Origin: Chryseobacterium cucumeris
GTDB taxonomy: Bacteria; Bacteroidota; Bacteroidia; Flavobacteriales; Weeksellaceae
Reading direction: 5' to 3'
DNA: 64,000 nucleotides
Assembly: GCF_016775705.1 (NCBI RefSeq)
Contig: NZ_CP068760.1
Span: 620,001 to 684,000 of the forward strand
Positions 27,094 to 34,863 of the stretch are shown one piece after another. The notes under the pieces are model-generated. The model saw nothing but the letters and a program-made list of their open reading frames with translations, had not been told where the DNA came from and made no database searches. A program made the translations under genes and the position numbers. The stretch's first letter is position 1. Each line of letters begins with the position of its first letter.

Positions 27094-27577
27094 AGCTCAT
27101 CAGTTGTGAAATTTGTTCTTTTACTTTTTGTCTCGCACGCATCAGGTTTACCCTTACTGCATTTTCCTCCATTTCCAGCATTTCAGAAATTTCGGAAACA
27201 TCATATTCTTCTACATCTTTCAAGTGGATGACCATCTTCTGTTTCTCAGGGAGCTGATTGATAAATCCTACAATATGTTCCTTAAGGTTATCAACTTCCA
27301 TACTATAAAGCTCCGAGCGGTGAAGCTGCATATCCGCAAAACCGATCTTTACGTCGTGATGCTTCAATCTGTTCAGGCATTCGTTCCGGACCGACTTCAG
27401 CGCATAGGATTTAAAATTCCCGAATTGCTCAAGCTCATCCCTCTTCTGCCAAAACTTCATCATGAGATCCTGTACTACATCTTCTGCTTCATCACTGCTC
27501 ATGACAAACCGTTTCGCAAAACGATACATCTCGTCTTTGAGAATAAACACCGTATTCTTGAAAGTTTCTTGGGTCAT
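27068..27577 (-). CDS. ECF-type RNA polymerase sigma factor
   Basis: A 169-residue sigma-70 family protein. Region 2 (RFAKRFVMSSDEAEDVVQDL, then MMKFWQKRDEL) and region 4 (LPEKQKMVIHLKDVEEYDVS, then EISEMLEMEENAVRVNLMRARQKV) are clear, and regions 1.1 and 3 are missing, as in extracytoplasmic-function sigma factors. It is followed by an overlapping membrane anti-sigma candidate and a secreted protein, so it likely responds to an envelope signal and controls its own operon. Confidence 0.93.
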   Translation of the reverse strand: MTQETFKNTVFILKDEMYRFAKRFVMSSDEAEDVVQDLMMKFWQKRDELEQFGNFKSYALKSVRNECLNRLKHHDVKIGFADMQLHRSELYSMEVDNLKEHIVGFINQLPEKQKMVIHLKDVEEYDVSEISEMLEMEENAVRVNLMRARQKVKEQISQLMSYEKRSITR

Positions 27578-27629
27578 GAGTTTTGTTTCTTATAGGTAAG
27601 ACAATTGCAGTTACTTATCTATTACATCA

Positions 27630-27661
27630 AAAATAAAAAAACTTCAAAAAAATTTGAAGTT
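27630..27661 (-). terminator. Terminator of the GlmU-family gene
   Basis: AACTTCAAA and TTTGAAGTT (9 bp) pair, with a T-rich tail on the minus strand (plus 27631-27640, A-rich). Confidence 0.8.
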
Positions 27662-27676
27662 TTTTATTTTATTGAA

Positions 27677-28840
27677 TTAATACGTGTCAAAAATATGTTT
27701 CAGAATCGCTTTATCCTCTTCTGATAAAGCTACTTTTCTCCTTGCCATGGCTCTTTCTGCTACCTCATATACTTTATCAAGTTTGAATCTTTCATCATCT
27801 TTCAGTCCGCCCCATGAAAAGTTTTCCACAAGATTAGGTGGAAATCCTGGTTTGAAGATATTAGAAGCAACACCGATTACCGTTCCTGTATTCAATTGTG
27901 TATTGATAGCTGTTTTGGAATGATCTCCCATAATAAGACCTGCAAACTGCAATCCTGTATCTTCAAATGATTTTGTTCTGTAGTTCCAGAATTTTACATT
28001 TCCATAATTATTTTTCATGTTTGAAGAATTGGTATCCGCTCCGAAATTACACCATTCGCCAATCACAGAGTTTCCTACAAAACCTTCATGCCCTTTACTG
28101 GAGTATCCGAATATAATGATATTATTTACTTCCCCACCTACTTTACAGTGAGGACCAATTGTGGTAGCTCCATAAATTTTAGCCCCAAGATTAAATTTGG
28201 AATCATCACAAAGAGCGATTGGCCCGCGAAGATGACAGCCTTCCATCACTTCAGTATTCTTACCGATATAAATCTTCCCTGTTTTTGTATTGATGGTAGA
28301 GAATTCAACATAAGCTCCTTCTTCAATAAACAGATCTTTTTTATCACCTAAGAAACCATTGGTTGAAGACAATTCCTGTGAAGTTCTTCCTTTGGTAAGC
28401 AGATCAAAGTCAAAATCAATCGCATGATGATTATAGGTAAACAGATCTTTTGGCCTTTTAAAGAAAACAAGATCTTCCTTAATATCTGTCATTTTCTCAA
28501 TCTGGTTCAGAGAAAAACCTTTCATATTGATTTTTGCGGCGATTAATTCGTCTTCGTACACCAGCGCCTCCCCTTGCTTAAGATCTTTAATTTGTTGGAT
28601 TACGTTTTCTGTTGGCAGGAAATTCGGAACAAGAAAAAGGCTTTCTTTTTCCTCAGGGCTTTTAAATTTATCCTGAAGATATATTTCTGTGAAATAAGTT
28701 ACCTCAGTGTTTTCAAGTATTTTCTGCCATCTCTCAGAAAATGTAAGGATTCCGCATCGCATAGCAGCAACCGGGCGGGTAAAAGTAAGCGGAAGAAAAT
28801 CTTCCCAGTATTGTGCGTCTGAAAATACCAACTGCATCAT
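27677..28840 (-). CDS. GlmU-family putative sugar-nucleotidyltransferase
   Basis: A 387-residue protein. The N-terminus is a degenerate nucleotidyltransferase-like region (MMQLVFSDAQYWEDFLPLTF, then TRPVAAMRCG, as in the Bacteroidota GlmU family). Residues about 185-340 form a left-handed beta-helix of hexapeptide repeats (GKIYIGKNTEVMEGCHLRG, GATTIGPHCKVGGEV). The canonical GlmU motif LAAGxGTRM is missing, so this is not the true bifunctional GlmU. Either of two adjacent ATGs may start it. Its promoter overlaps the terminator of rpmE2. Confidence 0.87.
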   Translation of the reverse strand: MMQLVFSDAQYWEDFLPLTFTRPVAAMRCGILTFSERWQKILENTEVTYFTEIYLQDKFKSPEEKESLFLVPNFLPTENVIQQIKDLKQGEALVYEDELIAAKINMKGFSLNQIEKMTDIKEDLVFFKRPKDLFTYNHHAIDFDFDLLTKGRTSQELSSTNGFLGDKKDLFIEEGAYVEFSTINTKTGKIYIGKNTEVMEGCHLRGPIALCDDSKFNLGAKIYGATTIGPHCKVGGEVNNIIIFGYSSKGHEGFVGNSVIGEWCNFGADTNSSNMKNNYGNVKFWNYRTKSFEDTGLQFAGLIMGDHSKTAINTQLNTGTVIGVASNIFKPGFPPNLVENFSWGGLKDDERFKLDKVYEVAERAMARRKVALSEEDKAILKHIFDTY

Positions 28841-28877
28841 TCAGTTTTTAAGTTTAAGGTTTAAAATTCAAGATCAA

Positions 28878-28905
28878 CAAATTTACAATAAAAAAAGTCT
28901 CCCAA
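28878..28905 (-). promoter_or_regulatory. Flavobacterial-type promoter of the GlmU-family gene
   Basis: On the minus strand, TTG (plus 28903-28905), 17-base spacer, TAAATTTG (plus 28878-28885). The -33 region sits inside the rpmE2 terminator hairpin. Confidence 0.75.
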
Positions 28906-28925
28906 AAATTGGAAGACTTTAATAT
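28891..28925 (-). terminator. Terminator of rpmE2
   Basis: AAAGTCTTCCAA and TTGGGAGACTTT pair on the minus strand around a short loop, followed by TTTTATTG. Confidence 0.75.
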
Positions 28926-28941
28926 TTTTAATGTACAAAAA

Positions 28942-29193
28942 TTACTTAGCGAATTTTTTATACTTGTTCATGAACTTATCAACTCTACCTGCAGTGTCAA
29001 CTAGTTTTACTTTACCAGTGTAGAAAGGGTGAGAAGTTGAAGAGATTTCCATTTTGATTAGAGGATACTCTTGTCCTTCGTACTCGATAGTGTCTTTTGT
29101 TTCTGCAGTAGACTTGCAAAGAAACATCTCGTCGTTACTCATATCTTTGAAAACAACAAGTCTATAATTTTCTGGGTGGATTCCGTTTTTCAT
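28942..29193 (-). CDS. rpmE2: 50S ribosomal protein L31 type B
   Basis: An 83-residue L31. It starts [17 protein letters not shown]; an in-frame start further upstream adds a non-homologous leader and is rejected. [22 protein letters not shown] is conserved. The zinc-binding Cys pairs of type A L31 are missing (a single Cys remains), which makes this the zinc-independent type B form. It has its own promoter (29267-29296) and terminator. Confidence 0.97.
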   Translation of the reverse strand: MKNGIHPENYRLVVFKDMSNDEMFLCKSTAETKDTIEYEGQEYPLIKMEISSTSHPFYTGKVKLVDTAGRVDKFMNKYKKFAK

Positions 29194-29266
29194 AATACTA
29201 TTTTTAAAAAAATTAAAGTTTGCTTTCGAAATAGTAATGGATATTTCTCTGCTAAATTTTAGGTTG

Positions 29267-29296
29267 CAAAAATACAACATTTTTTTAAAATTCCAA
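29267..29296 (-). promoter_or_regulatory. Flavobacterial-type promoter of rpmE2
   Basis: On the minus strand, TTG (plus 29294-29296), 19-base spacer, TATTTTTG (plus 29267-29274). It leaves a leader of about 70 bases before the ATG at 29193, which could allow post-transcriptional control. Confidence 0.75.
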
Positions 29297-29378
29297 ATAC
29301 TGAATTCAATATTTTTTTATTGATAAGAAATTTAAAGTATTTTCGTTAAATTTGGAACTTACTTAAACTTTAATTTCA

Positions 29379-30788
29379 ATGAAATTCAAATTATTACTGG
29401 CTTTTTCCTTCTGGATGTTACTTGTAGCAGTATCATGTAATAAAGATGACATAACGTTTGACAGCCCTACGCAGGAACTTCGTTTCTCAAGAGATACGGT
29501 ATTTTGTGATACGGTATACCATCAGGTACGTTCAGAAACTTATGTTGTAAAAGTATATAATAATGAAGATAAGGATATTATGATCCCAAGAGTGAACCTT
29601 GAAAAAGGAGCCGCTTCATTATATAGAATCAATGTAGATGGAAAACCGGGATATGATTTTAAGAATGTTCCTTTAAGAAAGAAAGACAGTCTTTATATTT
29701 TTGTTGAAATTGCCCCGGAAGCTACAGGACCAGAGGCCATAGCAGAAGACAAAGTTCTTTTTACCGGTCCAACAGGACAACAGCATGTAACTTTATTTTC
29801 TGTCGTTCAGGATGCAGAATTTTTTATTCAGACTCCTGGCAACCCGAATGTAATTACCAGTTCCACAACATGGAATAATGATAAGGCAAAGATCATCTAC
29901 GGAAATCTTACCATTAATCCTAATATAACATTGGATATCAATCCCGGAACGAAAGTATACTTCCACAAAAACAGCGGAATGAAAGTTTCTTCCGGAGCGG
30001 TCTTAAATATTAACGGTACTCAGGCAGATCAGGTTATTCTTCGCGGAGACAGGAATGATCCTTATTATGATACGATTCCTAAAAACTGGAATTCTATTAA
30101 AATGGAGGCCAATTCTACCCTTAAGATGAACCATGCAAGACTTTTCGGAGGTACGAGAGGACTGGACATGAAGCAAACCAATGCTACCATTACCAATTCA
30201 TTCATCCATACTTTCTTTGAATACGGAATTTATGCCGTAGGTTCTACCGTGAATGCCAATAATCTTGTCATGAACAATTGCGGTTTATCATGTATCGGTA
30301 TTTTCCTTGGTGGAAAACACAGCTATACTCACGCTACGATTGCCAATTACTCCAGAACGATGAGTTCTTTTGACAGAGCAGGAATTTTTGCAGCCAATGA
30401 ATGGAAAAATGATGCGGGGCAATCACAGCAGGGCGCTTTGCAGCTTCTTGACATCAAAAACAGTATTGTGTATTCTGACAGGGATGATGCGGTTCATTTT
30501 GAACAAACCCCAGGGCAGCAGTTTGAGTTCTTACTTCAAAATTCATTAATCAAATATACCAGTGCAACAGGATCCGGCTTCACTTTTGACAATAATCCGA
30601 ATGTGATACAAACGGTCAAGAATGCAGAACCACAGTTTGTCAATTATTTTATGGCTAAAATGAATTTAAGAGTAAAACCTGGTTCTCCGGCTCTTGGAAA
30701 AGGAAATACAGCTGTTGCAGCAACTGTACCTTTTGATATTGTGAATGTTTCCAGAACCACCAACCCAACTCTAGGAGCTTATCAATAA
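29379..30788 (+). CDS. Lipoprotein with parallel beta-helix-like domain
   Basis: A 469-residue protein with a lipoprotein signal (lipobox AVSC, Cys20, followed by NKDD). Residues 30-150 are a beta-sandwich-like region. From about 170 on, repeated short strands with Asn/Gly turns (YGNLTINPNITLDINPGTKV, GAVLNINGT, NNCGLSCIGIFLGG) suggest a right-handed parallel beta-helix. Function unknown. Its last base overlaps the start of the MazG-like gene (TAATG), so the two are coupled. TAAATTTG at 29347-29354 may be its -7 box. Confidence 0.83.
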   Translation: MKFKLLLAFSFWMLLVAVSCNKDDITFDSPTQELRFSRDTVFCDTVYHQVRSETYVVKVYNNEDKDIMIPRVNLEKGAASLYRINVDGKPGYDFKNVPLRKKDSLYIFVEIAPEATGPEAIAEDKVLFTGPTGQQHVTLFSVVQDAEFFIQTPGNPNVITSSTTWNNDKAKIIYGNLTINPNITLDINPGTKVYFHKNSGMKVSSGAVLNINGTQADQVILRGDRNDPYYDTIPKNWNSIKMEANSTLKMNHARLFGGTRGLDMKQTNATITNSFIHTFFEYGIYAVGSTVNANNLVMNNCGLSCIGIFLGGKHSYTHATIANYSRTMSSFDRAGIFAANEWKNDAGQSQQGALQLLDIKNSIVYSDRDDAVHFEQTPGQQFEFLLQNSLIKYTSATGSGFTFDNNPNVIQTVKNAEPQFVNYFMAKMNLRVKPGSPALGKGNTAVAATVPFDIVNVSRTTNPTLGAYQ

Positions 30789-31114
30789 TGGAAATTACAC
30801 AGTTACAGCAGCAGGTAGATGAATGGATCAAAACCATCGGTGTAAGGTATTTTAATGAGCTTACCAATATGGCCATGCTGACAGAAGAAGTGGGTGAAGT
30901 AGCAAGGATCATTGCCAGAAGATATGGCGAACAAAGCGAGAAGGAAAGTGATAAAAACAAAGATCTTGGTGAAGAACTGGCAGATGTGCTTTTTGTTACG
31001 TTATGCCTGGCCAACCAAACCGGAGTCAATCTGCAAGATGCTTTCGACAGAAAAATGAAAATAAAAACTGACCGTGATAAAGACCGGCATCAGAACAACG
31101 AAAAATTGAAATAA
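30788..31114 (+). CDS. MazG-like nucleotide pyrophosphohydrolase
   Basis: A 108-residue all-alpha NTP pyrophosphatase. The metal-binding ExxE (MLTEEVGEVARII) and ExxD (GEELADVLFVTLCLA) motifs are intact. These enzymes hydrolyse non-canonical or excess (d)NTPs. It overlaps the upstream lipoprotein gene by 1 bp. Confidence 0.92.
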   Translation: MEITQLQQQVDEWIKTIGVRYFNELTNMAMLTEEVGEVARIIARRYGEQSEKESDKNKDLGEELADVLFVTLCLANQTGVNLQDAFDRKMKIKTDRDKDRHQNNEKLK

Positions 31115-31123
31115 ATATAAATG

Positions 31124-31168
31124 ATGAGTTATGAATACCACATCAATTTGTAACTCATTATTTTTTTA
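31124..31168 (+). terminator. Intrinsic terminator before aroA
   Basis: ATGAGTTA and TAACTCAT (8 bp) with a 19-base loop, followed by TATTTTTTT. Confidence 0.7.
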
Positions 31169-31183
31169 GAAATGTAGATCATA

Positions 31184-32407
31184 ATGAAGCTAGAAAAATC
31201 AAAATTATCGGGAGATAAAACAGTACAGATCAGCGGTTCGAAGAGTATTTCGAATCGTTTATTGATTCTGGAAAGCCTGTTTAGTAATATAAAAATCGGG
31301 AATTTATCCAATTCCCAGGATACTCAGCTGCTGAAAAAAGCATTATCTGAGAACACAGAAACCGTGGACATCCACCATGCAGGAACGGCGATGCGTTTTC
31401 TTACTTCTTATTATTCTATTCAGGAAGGAAAGACAACTGTTCTTACAGGTTCCGGAAGAATGAAAGAAAGACCGATCAAAAATCTGGTAAGTGCATTGAG
31501 GGATCTTGGAGTGGAAATTGAATATATAGAGAATGAAGGATTTCCTCCTTTAAAAATTACAGGAAGAAAAATCACCCAGACTTCGGTAAATGTTCCGGCG
31601 AATATCTCAAGCCAGTTTATCACTTCTCTACTTCTTATTGCAGGAAAACTTGAAAACGGATTAGTCATTAATCTTGTAGGAGAAGTGACTTCAAGATCTT
31701 ATATTGAAATGACGCTTGACATCCTGACCAGATTTGGCATCCAAAGCAGTTTTGAAGGAAATGCCATCAAAGTAGAGCCTTTCAGTCCTGACAAGAATGC
31801 TGAGGCTGTACATTATGAAGTGGAAAGCGACTGGAGTTCGGCTTCTTACTTCTACTCTATCTGTGCGTTGGGAAGAAAAACAATCCATCTGAAAAGTTTT
31901 TATAAAGAATCCACACAAGGAGATTCTGCCATTGCTGATATCTACGAAAAGTTCTTCGGGATTAAAACTACTTTTTCTGAAGATGAGCATCAACTAACGC
32001 TTGAACCTCACCCTGATTTTTCTTTCCCGGAAAAAATTATGCTGGATATGAACGACTGTCCGGACATTGCACAAACTCTTTGTGTAACAGCCGCCGCTTT
32101 AAAAATTCCTTTTGAGATTTCCGGACTGGGGACCTTAAGAGTAAAGGAAACCGACAGGCTTCTGGCTTTATATAATGAGCTTAAAAAGCTGGGTACCGAA
32201 ACAGAGATCACAGATTTGACGATTAAATCAATCAGTTTTGGAGAGGCACAAGACCCTATTTCGATCAAGACCTATCAGGATCACAGAATGGCGATGAGTT
32301 TCGCTCCGTTCTGCCTGATTAAGGAACTCAATATTGAAGATGAAGATGTAGTGGAAAAGTCTTATCCAATGTTCTGGAAAGATCTTGAAAGTATACTGAC
32401 TCATTAA
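31184..32407 (+). CDS. aroA: 3-phosphoshikimate 1-carboxyvinyltransferase (EPSP synthase)
   Basis: A 407-residue enzyme joining phosphoenolpyruvate and shikimate-3-phosphate in chorismate synthesis. Conserved blocks: GSKSISNRLLILESL, HAGTAMRFLTSYY, GSGRMKERPI, DCPDIAQTL, LRVKETDRL and YQDHRMAMSF. It is slightly shorter than the E. coli enzyme, as usual in Bacteroidota. It has an upstream terminator and a downstream terminator, so it appears to be transcribed alone. Confidence 0.97.
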   Translation: MKLEKSKLSGDKTVQISGSKSISNRLLILESLFSNIKIGNLSNSQDTQLLKKALSENTETVDIHHAGTAMRFLTSYYSIQEGKTTVLTGSGRMKERPIKNLVSALRDLGVEIEYIENEGFPPLKITGRKITQTSVNVPANISSQFITSLLLIAGKLENGLVINLVGEVTSRSYIEMTLDILTRFGIQSSFEGNAIKVEPFSPDKNAEAVHYEVESDWSSASYFYSICALGRKTIHLKSFYKESTQGDSAIADIYEKFFGIKTTFSEDEHQLTLEPHPDFSFPEKIMLDMNDCPDIAQTLCVTAAALKIPFEISGLGTLRVKETDRLLALYNELKKLGTETEITDLTIKSISFGEAQDPISIKTYQDHRMAMSFAPFCLIKELNIEDEDVVEKSYPMFWKDLESILTH

Positions 32408-32418
32408 TTTAACAATAT

Positions 32419-32472
32419 AAAAATGTGGTAATTTGAAAAATGATTTTTATTTCGGATTACCACATTTTTATA
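32419..32472 (+). terminator. Intrinsic terminator after aroA
   Basis: AAAAATGTGGTAAT and ATTACCACATTTTT (14 bp) around a loop of about 23 bases, followed by ATAATG. Confidence 0.8.
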
Positions 32473-32640
32473 ATGAAGTTGTTTAATAAAAACATTAAGA
32501 AGAATTGAAGAAATAAAGTATAGTTAAGATGAATCATTCTGATTTTTAAGCTTAAAAGCAAAGCTCATTTTAATACTCTCAACACCTTAATACAATCTTA
32601 ATGTTTCAAAAACAAAAGTTTAAACGAGTTGAATATAATA

Positions 32641-33324
32641 ATGATGAAACCTTTCTTTTCCTTTTTGATTGTCTTAGCTGTTTCGGGTTTATCTGCTCAG
32701 AAGCTGAAAATTTTTTCGGTTCCGAAGGGTTATACTCAGATTGCAGAAGCCAAAGGCGATCTTGACAAAGATGGAAAAGATGAAACGGTTCTGGTATTTA
32801 ATACGAATATAAAAGCATCATACGAGCAGAACCCGGAAGGTATAAGTGACTATAAAAGGGTTTTCTATATTCTGAAAAAGGAAAACAGTGGTCTGAAACT
32901 ATGGAAAGAAAATTCTGATATCATTTTTTCAAGCGGATTCGGATTTTATCCTTCTGATAATACTCTTACAATCAATATAAAAAATAACTGTATTGTTATC
33001 GAACAGCTGTTTTTTACCAATTCAAGGCATACACAGCAATATAAACATACGTTCAGATTTCAGAACGGAGATTTTTATCTGATAGGTTTGTACGATCATT
33101 TTGAAGATACCTGTGATTTCAGTTTCACCAATGAAATTAATTTTTCTACAGGCCAAGTAATTGTTGACAGAGAATATTCCTCCTGTGATGATGATACCAA
33201 ACTACCCGAAAACTTACATAAAGAATTTACTCATAAATTCCCGGCTCTTATTAAAATGAATGATTTCTTTATCGGAGACCACAAGTTCAAAATTCCCGGA
33301 TTGAAGGAGGATTTTGCGTTTTAA
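32641..33324 (+). CDS. Secreted hypothetical protein with Asp-rich calcium-like loop
   Basis: A 227-residue protein with a signal peptide (MMKPFFSFLIVLAVSGLSAQ). The ATG at 32641 (or the next codon) is preferred over an in-frame TTG at 32629. Residues 37-46 read AKGDLDKDGKDE, an EF-hand-like or FG-GAP-type metal loop. The rest is beta-rich with no named family. Upstream, CTTAATACAAT and CTTAATGTTTC (32586-32607) are two adjacent 11-bp units like those before the phosphoesterase genes, but no -7 box follows at the same distance. Confidence 0.8.
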   Translation: MMKPFFSFLIVLAVSGLSAQKLKIFSVPKGYTQIAEAKGDLDKDGKDETVLVFNTNIKASYEQNPEGISDYKRVFYILKKENSGLKLWKENSDIIFSSGFGFYPSDNTLTINIKNNCIVIEQLFFTNSRHTQQYKHTFRFQNGDFYLIGLYDHFEDTCDFSFTNEINFSTGQVIVDREYSSCDDDTKLPENLHKEFTHKFPALIKMNDFFIGDHKFKIPGLKEDFAF

Positions 33325-33360
33325 GAGAGACTTCTATCTGGAAAAGCTATATCTTTTGAA

Positions 33361-33522
33361 AACGCAAAGAAAACAATTCTATAGTTCTATTTAAAGAAAG
33401 CAAAGAAGGCGACAATGTCGCTGATGAAGCTTAATTGTTATGCATCCGCTTAGAAAGAATCAATTTATTGATTTCATCTCTGCTTCCTCAATATTTTAAG
33501 AATAGAAAATAATCTTTGCGTT
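33361..33522. repeat. MITE-like intergenic element with inverted ends
   Basis: About 162 bp bounded by AACGCAAAGA (33361-33370) and its exact inverse TCTTTGCGTT (33513-33522), with an inner palindromic GCGACAATGTCGC. No coding frame. It fills most of the 326-bp gap between 33324 and 33651; the rest holds the promoter of the PI-PLC gene. Confidence 0.55.
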
Positions 33523-33568
33523 AATAAAAATTTATTTTCCCTCAACCACCTTCCTTACTTTAGACCAA

Positions 33569-33626
33569 CTTAATTATCTCTTAAAGTTAAATTAACTCCT
33601 AATGCTTTGATATATTCTTATTTTTA
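33569..33626 (+). promoter_or_regulatory. Candidate PHO box and promoter of the PI-PLC gene
   Basis: Three adjacent 11-bp units: CTTAATTATCT, CTTAAAGTTAA, ATTAACTCCTA (33569-33601). The last TTAA begins 27 bp upstream of TATTTTTA (33619-33626), a near-match to the TAnnTTTG -7 box. There is no TTG -33 element, as expected where an activator replaces it. PhoB-type regulators bind 11-bp direct repeats; that this site is PhoB-bound is inference. Confidence 0.55.
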
Positions 33627-33650
33627 AGCTACTTTAAAAATAAAAAAACT

Positions 33651-34649
33651 ATGTTCAAACAAAGCATGAAACGTATGACAGCCATCACTCTCGGAGTGGT
33701 TACTGCATCCATCTTTTTTTCCTGTTCAAACGACAGTATCCTGGAAAGGGATTCCAACGAAAACAATGTCCCTTCTTTAACAAAAACAGCTGGCAGAGCT
33801 TCATTACTGCCTGTTTCTCTGAATAGCTGGATGGCCGGTATTCAGGATAATATTTCTATTTCAAAAATATCAATTCCCGGTACTCATGATTCCGGAGCTC
33901 GTATAGATGCCCCTGTTGTATCAGGTACGGCTAAAACCCAGGATCTCAGCATTGCAGAACAGCTGAATGCCGGTGTACGTTTTCTGGATATCCGCTGCAG
34001 ACATATTGACAATGCTTTTACCATTCATCATGGTGCAATTTATCAGAATATGAATTTTGATGATGTATTGAATGCCTGTTATACATTCCTTCAGAACAAT
34101 CCGTCAGAAACCATTATCATGTCTGTTAAAGAAGAATATGATGCTTCCAACACCACCAGAACTTTTGAACAGACTTTTGATTCTTATGTACAGAAAAATC
34201 CGTCTAAATGGGATCTTGGAGCCAATATTCCCACACTGGGAGCTATAAGAGGAAAGATCAAGTTATTAAGAAGGTTTTCTTCGGGAACAACCAAGGGGAT
34301 CAATGCTTCACCCTGGGCTGACAATACTACTTTTGACATCAATAACTCAGGCGTACAGCTGAAAGTTCAGGATTATTACAAGGTGACCAACAATGATGAT
34401 AAGTGGAATGCCATCTCCCGCCTGCTTAACGAAGCTAAAAATGATACGAATGGCAAACTTTTCTTGAATTTCACCAGCGGCTATAAACCTGGAATCTTCG
34501 GGATCCCAAGCATTCCTACCGTATCCAATAATATCAATCCAAGACTTAAAACATTCTTCCAGACCAATACTCAGGGTACATTCGGAATAATGCCGATTGA
34601 CTTTGTGAATGCCGAACTTTCTCAATTGATCGTTAACACCAATTTCTAA
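33651..34649 (+). CDS. Phosphatidylinositol-specific phospholipase C-type lipoprotein
   Basis: A 332-residue protein with a lipoprotein-like signal (lipobox FFSC, Cys25). The PI-PLC X domain spans about 58-330. ISIPGTHDSG carries the general-base His79 with Asp80. VRFLDIRCRHID (Arg115) and FTIHHGAIYQNM (His126/127) hold the other catalytic residues of the bacterial PI-PLC fold. SETIIMSVKEEY is also typical. It would cleave phosphatidylinositol or a related glycerophospholipid outside the cell. It is convergent with the GDPD-like/phosphatase gene and has a PHO-box-like promoter. Confidence 0.92.
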   Translation: MFKQSMKRMTAITLGVVTASIFFSCSNDSILERDSNENNVPSLTKTAGRASLLPVSLNSWMAGIQDNISISKISIPGTHDSGARIDAPVVSGTAKTQDLSIAEQLNAGVRFLDIRCRHIDNAFTIHHGAIYQNMNFDDVLNACYTFLQNNPSETIIMSVKEEYDASNTTRTFEQTFDSYVQKNPSKWDLGANIPTLGAIRGKIKLLRRFSSGTTKGINASPWADNTTFDINNSGVQLKVQDYYKVTNNDDKWNAISRLLNEAKNDTNGKLFLNFTSGYKPGIFGIPSIPTVSNNINPRLKTFFQTNTQGTFGIMPIDFVNAELSQLIVNTNF

Positions 34650-34672
34650 ATTATTATTTGTTAGATTTATTC

Positions 34673-34706
34673 AAAGGCTGTCTCTCTTTTTGAGACAGCC
34701 TTTTTG
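34673..34706 (+). terminator. Intrinsic terminator after the PI-PLC gene
   Basis: AAAGGCTGTCTC and GAGACAGCCTTT pair around TCTTTTT, followed by TTGTTCTG. Confidence 0.85.
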
Positions 34707-34720
34707 TTCTGCTTTTATCT

Positions 34721-34784
34721 CTCGCAGATTTTGCAGATAACGCAGATTAACTCAACCATCTGCTTAATCTGTAGAATCTGCGGG
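34721..34784. repeat. Imperfect palindromic CGCAGATT repeat
   Basis: CTCGCAGATTTTGCAGAT and CGCAGATTAA on the left face their imperfect inverse, ATCTGCTTAATCTGTAGA and ATCTGCGGGA, on the right. It resembles a small intergenic palindromic repeat widespread in flavobacteria. No gene. Confidence 0.55.
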
Positions 34785-34863
34785 AATTCTAAATTAATTC
34801 ATAAAAAAAGACTGTTCCAGCAATGAAACAATCTCTCTTTGTAAAAGTAAAAGTGTAAAAAAG

